This document shows positions 58,638 to 64,000 of a DNA stretch of 64,000 bases, one piece after another. This stretch comes from Bacteroidota bacterium. Its GTDB lineage: Bacteria; Bacteroidota; Bacteroidia; Chitinophagales; Saprospiraceae. Position numbers and translations under genes: made by a program. Numbering within the stretch: the stretch's first letter is position 1; each line of letters starts with the position of its first letter. The notes under the pieces were generated by a model. The model saw only the letters and a list, made by a program, of their open reading frames with translations. It was not told the origin of the DNA and made no database searches. The stretch lies in NCBI GenBank assembly GCA_017858735.1, contig JAFMBH010000009.1, forward strand, positions 1-64,000, written 5' to 3'.

Positions 58638-60353
58638 GTGGAAGTAAATAATTTGAGAAGTAGAAACTGGTTCGCCAGGGAAGGTAAGGATGGCATCATC
58701 TATAGGGCATGGATGAAAAACCAGGGAATACCTGCGCATCATTTTGAAGGTAAGCCAGTCATTGGTATTTGTAATACATGGAGCGAATTGACGCCTTGCA
58801 ATGCGCATTTCAGAGAATTGGCTCAAAAAGTTAAAAATGGCATTTACGAGGCCGGAGGTTTTCCCGTCGAGTTTCCCGTTATGTCAACAGGGGAAACTTT
58901 AATTAAACCTACCGCCATGCTTTATCGAAATCTGGTAAGCATGGACGTGGAGGAAAGTATTCGCGCAAACCCCTTAGATGGAGTAGTTTTACTTTGCGGT
59001 TGTGATAAAACGACGCCATCGCTAGTTATGGGCGCTTGTAGCGTCGATATTCCTACCATAGTTGTGAGTGGAGGTCCTATGCTAACAGGAAAATATAAAG
59101 GGACAAATATTAGTACTTCCGATTTATGGCGTTTCAGTGAAGCCCAGAGAATGGGCGAGATTACTCAAAAGGATATGCAGGAGGTGGAAGCGGGCATGTG
59201 CCGCAGTGCAGGTCACTGTGGCGTTATGGGCACTGCCTCAACTATGGCATGTATGGTGGAGGCTTTGGGTCTGACCCTTCCAGGAAATGCTGCCATTCCG
59301 GCCGTGGACTCCAATAGAAGAGTATTGGCGCATCATTCTGGTATGCGTATTGTAGAAATGGTAAATGAAAATCTGACCCTTAAAAAAATATTGACCAGAG
59401 AGGCATTTGAAAATGCGATTATTGTGAATACGGCCATTGGTGGATCCACAAATTTTGTTCTGCATTTACTGGCTATCGCGGGCCGTATTGGCATCGAATT
59501 GACCTTAGATGATATGAATAATTTAGCAAAGGATATTCCGTTATTGCTGAATTTGCAACCTTCCGGAGAATATTTCATGGAAGATTTTTACTATGCCGGC
59601 GGACTTCCAGCTGTCTTGAAAGAATTGGATAAATATCTTCGTGGACAGGTAATTACAGTTAATGGTCATACGGTGAAGGAAAATTTCAGCTCGGCAAAAT
59701 CATACAATGATCGTGTTATCAGCCCCATAGATCAACCCGTAAATACCGTTTCCGGCGTGGCCGTACTCAAAGGTAACCTATGTCCTGATGGTGCCGTGTT
59801 AAAACTCTCTGCGGCAAGTCCTGAATTGATGAAACATAAGGGGCAAGCAATAGTATTCGAAGATATTGACGATTATAAAAACAGGATTAATGACCCTGAG
59901 TTGCCTGCAACGGCTGACAGTGTGCTTGTACTTAAACAGGTAGGTCCAGTGGGTTATCCAGGCATGCCAGAGGTGGGAAATTTAGGTCTCCCTCCCAAAT
60001 TATTGCTTGAAGGGGTAAGGGATATGGTTCGTATTTCTGATGGAAGGATGAGTGGAACAGGTTTTGGTACCTGCATTTTACACGTGTCACCTGAATCAGC
60101 AGTTGGTGGGCCTTTAGCTATCGTACAAGACGGCGATTGGATTGAACTGGACGTTCCGGCGCGAAGCCTAAATTTGTTGATAAGTCAGGAAGAGATTAAT
60201 GAGCGTTTGGCCAAAGCGCCTCAGTTTAACGGCATCGTCGATCGTGGATACGTTCGTTTACATCAAACGCACGTGGAACAAGCCCACCTGGGTGCGGATC
60301 TTGATTTTCTAAAAGGAGGATCAGGAAGTAAGGTAACGAGAGATTCACATTAA
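58638..60353 (+). CDS. Sugar-acid dehydratase of the IlvD/Edd family (arabinonate/xylonate dehydratase-like)
   Basis: 571 aa with a GTG start, 40 bp after the symporter stop. Cys54, Cys122 and Cys194 (in NTWSELTPC, GCDKTTPS and GHCGVMGTASTM) are the expected [2Fe-2S] ligands. Other markers: YFMEDFYYAGGLPAVLKEL, VFEDIDDYKNRIN, and the ending GADLDFLKGGSGSKVTRDSH. This C-terminus matches L-arabinonate/D-xylonate dehydratases better than dihydroxy-acid dehydratase (IlvD). The reaction would be sugar acid to 2-keto-3-deoxy sugar acid plus water. With the symporter it forms a catabolic unit. Confidence 0.88.
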   Translation: MEVNNLRSRNWFAREGKDGIIYRAWMKNQGIPAHHFEGKPVIGICNTWSELTPCNAHFRELAQKVKNGIYEAGGFPVEFPVMSTGETLIKPTAMLYRNLVSMDVEESIRANPLDGVVLLCGCDKTTPSLVMGACSVDIPTIVVSGGPMLTGKYKGTNISTSDLWRFSEAQRMGEITQKDMQEVEAGMCRSAGHCGVMGTASTMACMVEALGLTLPGNAAIPAVDSNRRVLAHHSGMRIVEMVNENLTLKKILTREAFENAIIVNTAIGGSTNFVLHLLAIAGRIGIELTLDDMNNLAKDIPLLLNLQPSGEYFMEDFYYAGGLPAVLKELDKYLRGQVITVNGHTVKENFSSAKSYNDRVISPIDQPVNTVSGVAVLKGNLCPDGAVLKLSAASPELMKHKGQAIVFEDIDDYKNRINDPELPATADSVLVLKQVGPVGYPGMPEVGNLGLPPKLLLEGVRDMVRISDGRMSGTGFGTCILHVSPESAVGGPLAIVQDGDWIELDVPARSLNLLISQEEINERLAKAPQFNGIVDRGYVRLHQTHVEQAHLGADLDFLKGGSGSKVTRDSH

Positions 60354-60764
60354 ATAAATTTTTATATCTCTCTTTGAATAGATAGTTGTCACCTTGTTTA
60401 TTGTATTTATGACATTTCAATGTATAGAAATGCTACTTGTTTTTATGTTTTTATACCTGTTTTGAGGCAGTTTTGATGAAGCGTTTTAAAGGTCGGTTTA
60501 TAAATAGCTGTAGCCCTGTGTATTGAATTTATATTTTTCAATATATTTAAATGGTATGGTCGGAGGTATAATGGAAGATAGCTTTATTTTTGAAATATTG
60601 TAGGGTATTTTATTTGTCGGGATTTTCTTTCCCATTTCAGTCTATAGTGTTTTGACAATCTAACAGGAATTTTAATGAGGACTTAAGGGAATTCGTGGTT
60701 GCTTTTTTAGTAATGCTGAAATAAAGCTATGCCTTTCTTAATGACTTTGCAATAAACGCTTAAT
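60354..60764. other. 411-bp AT-rich gap before the sulfatase gene
   Basis: No credible ORF, tRNA or hairpin was seen. It contains one exact TATTTTTG box (60585-60592), about 170 bp before the sulfatase start, and a near-match TGACTTTG at 60742. Either could be the sulfatase promoter; a long leader would follow from the first. Confidence 0.5.
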
Positions 60765-62390
60765 ATGATTTTTAATATGAATATTCACAAAACTGCTCTT
60801 TACTCCGGTAGATTTCTTTGCCTCTTTTATTTGATTTTATCGTTTGAAGCCACCCTTTTTGGACAGGATAAACCCAATATTATCTGGATTTCTGCAGAAG
60901 ATATGAGCCCAAGATTGCCAGCTTACGGCGATTCAACCATCAAAACACCTCATATTTCCCGATTGGCAAAGGAAGGTATCATTTATGACCATGTTTATAC
61001 TACCGCAGGGGTATGTGCGCCAAGTCGAAATGCCATCATTACGGGGTCCTACCAAACCTTTAACGGGGGACATAATATGCGAACCTTAAATAATACTTAT
61101 CCGGAACAAACAGGTCTTCCCAAATCGTACAGTGCGGTTATGCCTGCTGAAATACGTTGTTTTCCGGAATATTTAAGGCAGCAAGGCTATTATACGACCA
61201 ATAATAATAAAACAGATTACCAGTTTGAGGCACCTCCAACCGCGTGGGACGAGGTTTCTAACAAAGCTACCTGGCGAAACAGACCCAAAGGAAAACCATT
61301 TTTTAGTGTATTTAATTTTAATACCACCCACGAATCACAGATATGGGCGAATGCAGATAAACCTTTGCGGGTTAATCCCTTAAAAGTGTTGTTACCTCCA
61401 TTTTATCCTGATAATCTTGTCGCAAGAACAGAAGTAGCCAGGCATTATTCTAATATTTCTACCTTGGACGATGAAATAGGTGTGTTATTAAAAAAGTTGG
61501 AAGAGGATGGGCTGCTTGATAATACCATTATTTTTTTCTGGACAGACCATGGGGATGGTTTACCCTTCTATAAAAGAGAAATTTATAGGAGAGGGCTACA
61601 TGTCCCTCTTATCATAAGGTTTCCAAACGGAAAAGGAGGCGGTGTAAGAGATTCTCGTTGGATCAGTTCGATTGATTTTGCCCCGACAGTTCTCTCACTG
61701 GCGGGTATCAAAACGCCAAATGGTTTAGCAGGTATTCCGTTTTTAGGTAAATATGCTAAAACAAAGGGCAGAGAAATGGTTTTTGCCGCCAGAGATCGTC
61801 TTGATTCTCATTATGATAGAGTGAGAACGGTGCTTGCCCCAAAATATCAATATGTTAGAAATTATTTGCCTGAATTACCCCGATATATGGATTTGGAATA
61901 CAGGAAACAACAACCATTAATGCGGAATATCCTAAAAATGAGGGACGAAGGTACCTTGACAGGTTTTCAAAATCTATGGTTTGAAAAAACTAAACCTAAA
62001 GAAGAATTATACGATTGGGAAAAGGATCCTTTTGAATTAGTTAATTTGGCTGATGACCCAAAATATGCAAGCATTCTAAAGAAAATGCGGCAGCAGATGG
62101 ATGAATGGCAACAAAAATTCCCTGATAAGGGTGGGGTACCTGAAAAGGAGCTGATAAAAGAATGGTGGAATGGAGATAATAAGCCTCCCATCACCGCATT
62201 ACCCAAGGTGACGAAAATAAATGGAAAACTCCATCTTGTTTGCACAACAGCGGCAGCCTCTATAGGTTGGAGAAATAAAGGGGAAAAAAGTTGGAATGTT
62301 TATATCGAACCCATAAATATGCCAACCCAAACCATAGAATATGTAGCCATGAGAATTGGATATGTATCGAGTGAAATAGGAACTTATTAA
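60765..62390 (+). CDS. Secreted sulfatase, SGSH-like (S1 family)
   Basis: 541 aa. A signal peptide (FLCLFYLILSFEATLFGQ) precedes the type I sulfatase domain. Cys84 in AGVCAPSRNAIITG is the residue converted to formylglycine (CxPSR). Metal ligands are in IIWISAEDMSP and FFWTDHGDGLPFYKREIYRRG. GGHNMRT and the end TPNGLAGIPFLGKY are typical of the N-sulfoglucosamine sulfohydrolase branch. The C-terminal ~80 residues (after EWWNG) form an extra beta domain. It needs an anaerobic-type or FGE maturase encoded elsewhere. It probably desulfates a sulfated polysaccharide. Followed by a TonB receptor on the other strand. Confidence 0.88.
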   Translation: MIFNMNIHKTALYSGRFLCLFYLILSFEATLFGQDKPNIIWISAEDMSPRLPAYGDSTIKTPHISRLAKEGIIYDHVYTTAGVCAPSRNAIITGSYQTFNGGHNMRTLNNTYPEQTGLPKSYSAVMPAEIRCFPEYLRQQGYYTTNNNKTDYQFEAPPTAWDEVSNKATWRNRPKGKPFFSVFNFNTTHESQIWANADKPLRVNPLKVLLPPFYPDNLVARTEVARHYSNISTLDDEIGVLLKKLEEDGLLDNTIIFFWTDHGDGLPFYKREIYRRGLHVPLIIRFPNGKGGGVRDSRWISSIDFAPTVLSLAGIKTPNGLAGIPFLGKYAKTKGREMVFAARDRLDSHYDRVRTVLAPKYQYVRNYLPELPRYMDLEYRKQQPLMRNILKMRDEGTLTGFQNLWFEKTKPKEELYDWEKDPFELVNLADDPKYASILKKMRQQMDEWQQKFPDKGGVPEKELIKEWWNGDNKPPITALPKVTKINGKLHLVCTTAAASIGWRNKGEKSWNVYIEPINMPTQTIEYVAMRIGYVSSEIGTY

Positions 62391-62407
62391 CAGAATAGCA
62401 AATAAAG

Positions 62408-62443
62408 AAAGAGGCTACCCTGACCTGCAGGATAGCCTCTTTA
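62408..62443. terminator. Bidirectional terminator between the sulfatase and the TonB receptor gene
   Basis: GAGGCTA...TAGCCTC hairpin (62411-62439) with A-run and T-run on the two sides, 20 bp after the sulfatase stop and 15 bp from the receptor stop. An inner CCTG/CAGG stem adds stability. Same GAGGCT core as at 3731, 15412 and 47128. Confidence 0.8.
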
Positions 62444-62453
62444 TTATTTATGG

Positions 62454-64000
62454 TCATATTAAAACAGAAAACCCAATAATGGCATTAAAGCCGGGTGCTA
62501 CTATGCCAGAACTATAGGTTCTATACCTTTGATTCGTTAAGTTTTCAAGGCCAATATTTAAGGTGCTAGATTTAAAAACGGTAAACATTCCTTTCATGTT
62601 TAAGGTGTACCAACTGGGTGAATAGGGTTTTCCATTTTCATCTCTGGCATAAATGGCTGGTTTTTGGCGTTCCTCTTCATTTAAATTTTCATAAGGGACG
62701 GATGAACTATAAACAGCGTTTAGCTGAAGATTCATTTTTTCTTTTTTATAACCTAAAGTACTCAATCCAAAAGCTGGTGCTGCATGTCGGGAATTAGTTG
62801 TTGCGACATTGTTCAGTTCTTCTTTACCAATTTGGACATTATATCTGCTGGAGAGATAAAAGCCCAATGGTAAATCGATTTCGAAACCGGCATGAAAACC
62901 ATAAATTTCTGCAAAAGCGGCATTCTGTATGCTGTAGGCTTTACTCATTTTGCCATTATAAAGGATGCTATCTTTTCCTTCCACTTTAGTTGACCTGCGA
63001 ACCATCGCATTTTGGAGATAAGTATAATATCCAGTAAGATCTATTTTTAGCGAACTTCCAATTAATTTTGAGATATTTATTTCTCCATTATAGGCTATTT
63101 CAGCAGTTAAATCAATATTGGGAACAACTACTTCACCCGATACAAAATCAAATAATTTACCCATATCATCTACATTGGGTGCCCGAAATCCTGTTGCTGC
63201 ATTGAGGCTTATTTTGGTTTTATCATCAGGTGAAATGACAAGTCCTGCATTACCATTAAAGGCTCCGTTCTGGATATTCGTTGTTTTAAATGCAAAAGGG
63301 AAAAAGGCAAGATTCTGCGAAAAATCAGCCTCCATGTTAAATAAATTATATCGAATACCAATTTGTGCGGTATATTTTTTTGTTAATGGGTATTGGTAGT
63401 TTCCAAATAGTGCGTAACTGTTCCATTGTGCTTGCGGATAGCGATCGGCAACTAAAATGGGTGCTAGCGTCTGGATATTTTTAGCCGTTCCAACAGAATT
63501 CACTTTGTTGCCAATAGTTTCCAAACCGTAATAAAGAATACCTTTTTCTATGTTCTTTTTCAAATCAACGTTCATAGATAAGGCATTAACCGTTTCAACC
63601 TGAGATCTCAATCTAAATCTATTGATTCCAGAAAAATTCCTATCCAATCTACTTTCTTCAAAAAATTGATGTGCCATTCGTAAGGTCAATCCATCATAAA
63701 ATGCATTATTCCCTACATGATTTACCGTAAAATGAATCATTTGCCAAATTTGAGGGCCATAATCCCAAACGGCGGAAATGGGAGTCCCCGCAGTATTTAC
63801 TTCTATGAGCCGGTCATATCTTGAATAAGCTGTGGTACCCGAGTAATGAAAGCCATATTGGAATGCCCATTTTTCATTAGGTTTATATAGTAGTTTTTGC
63901 ATGATATTTTGTTGATCATAGCCAGAAGGAACTTGAATTCGTGGATTAGCATTTTTAATAATTTTATCCATATTTTCGACCTGATCTACATAGAATGGCC
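62454..64000 (-). CDS. TonB-dependent outer-membrane receptor, C-terminal part
   Basis: The frame runs off the right edge of the window; 515 residues are present, with no plug domain visible. The content is barrel: alternating strands such as YGFHYSGTTAYSRYDRL, SYALFGNYQYPLTKKYTAQI, GYYTYLQNAMVRRS and LSTLGYKKEKMNLQLNAVYS. SLNAATGFRAPNVDDMGKLF is the 'GFRAPn..ei' segment of siderophore/vitamin B12-type receptors (TonB_dep_Rec), and LNIGLENLTNQRYRTYSSG is the usual C-terminal box, followed by a hydrophobic last strand. This type is the non-SusC branch. Substrate is unknown; the sulfatase beside it is convergent. Confidence 0.88.
   Translation of the reverse strand, partial: PFYVDQVENMDKIIKNANPRIQVPSGYDQQNIMQKLLYKPNEKWAFQYGFHYSGTTAYSRYDRLIEVNTAGTPISAVWDYGPQIWQMIHFTVNHVGNNAFYDGLTLRMAHQFFEESRLDRNFSGINRFRLRSQVETVNALSMNVDLKKNIEKGILYYGLETIGNKVNSVGTAKNIQTLAPILVADRYPQAQWNSYALFGNYQYPLTKKYTAQIGIRYNLFNMEADFSQNLAFFPFAFKTTNIQNGAFNGNAGLVISPDDKTKISLNAATGFRAPNVDDMGKLFDFVSGEVVVPNIDLTAEIAYNGEINISKLIGSSLKIDLTGYYTYLQNAMVRRSTKVEGKDSILYNGKMSKAYSIQNAAFAEIYGFHAGFEIDLPLGFYLSSRYNVQIGKEELNNVATTNSRHAAPAFGLSTLGYKKEKMNLQLNAVYSSSVPYENLNEEERQKPAIYARDENGKPYSPSWYTLNMKGMFTVFKSSTLNIGLENLTNQRYRTYSSGIVAPGFNAIIGFSVLI

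Overview
The window looks like chromosomal DNA from an AT-rich member of the Bacteroidota, probably a free-living Saprospiria/Chitinophagia-type bacterium; the family is a guess. The evidence is a secreted metalloprotease with a C-terminal type IX secretion (Por) sorting domain, ECF-sigma/FecR/TonB-receptor gene sets, a DUF5683 protein beside ParB, a Porin_10-type outer-membrane protein, little sign of Shine-Dalgarno sequences, and repeated TAnnTTTG -7 boxes (some with TTTG 19 bp upstream) ahead of genes. There is no rRNA, tRNA, CRISPR array, transposase or prophage.

Layout. 1-9 kb: end of a glycosyltransferase gene, a minus-strand housekeeping operon (unknown protein, rdgB, TPR-like protein, secG), ilvE, a repeat-rich gap, the parA-parB-DUF5683-aldo/keto reductase operon, and sppA. 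9-16 kb: a plus-strand run of radical SAM protein, PLP decarboxylase, M43 protease, methyltransferase and small secreted protein, then an exported superoxide dismutase with an unusual C-terminal extension. 16-23 kb: lepA, lipoproteins, a membrane phosphoesterase, a COG2509 flavoprotein and a DoxX-like protein. 23.3-26.5 kb: a signalling cassette. 26.5-41 kb: pbpC, an RRM protein, cytosolic SOD, fumC, recN, fabI, porin, MFS, AraC and an LpxH-like enzyme. 41-47 kb: sigma factor, zincin lipoprotein, FecR and TonB receptor, with a triple-repeat lipoprotein divergent. 47-54 kb: PhoD-like phosphatase, an SDR pseudogene, a deformylase-like protein, an Rpn-type nuclease and a GH57/DUF3536 protein. 54-64 kb: a probable glycan/sugar-acid locus (PIG-L deacetylase, 51-aa membrane peptide, sodium:solute symporter, sugar-acid dehydratase, sulfatase, TonB receptor).

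The most interesting find is at 23.3-26.3 kb. A LytTR response regulator and a LytS-type histidine kinase flank an unannotated 46-codon gene whose product has a basic leader ending in Gly-Gly and a 17-residue Gly/Cys core. The peptide gene has its own near-consensus promoter (TTTG-N19-TAATTTTG) and a strong terminator. The kinase is a long TPR array joined by a coiled coil directly to the kinase core with no visible membrane segment. Together they suggest a peptide signalling or bacteriocin-regulating module in which a cytoplasmic TPR kinase could sense the peptide. That function is inferred; the parts are visible in the sequence.
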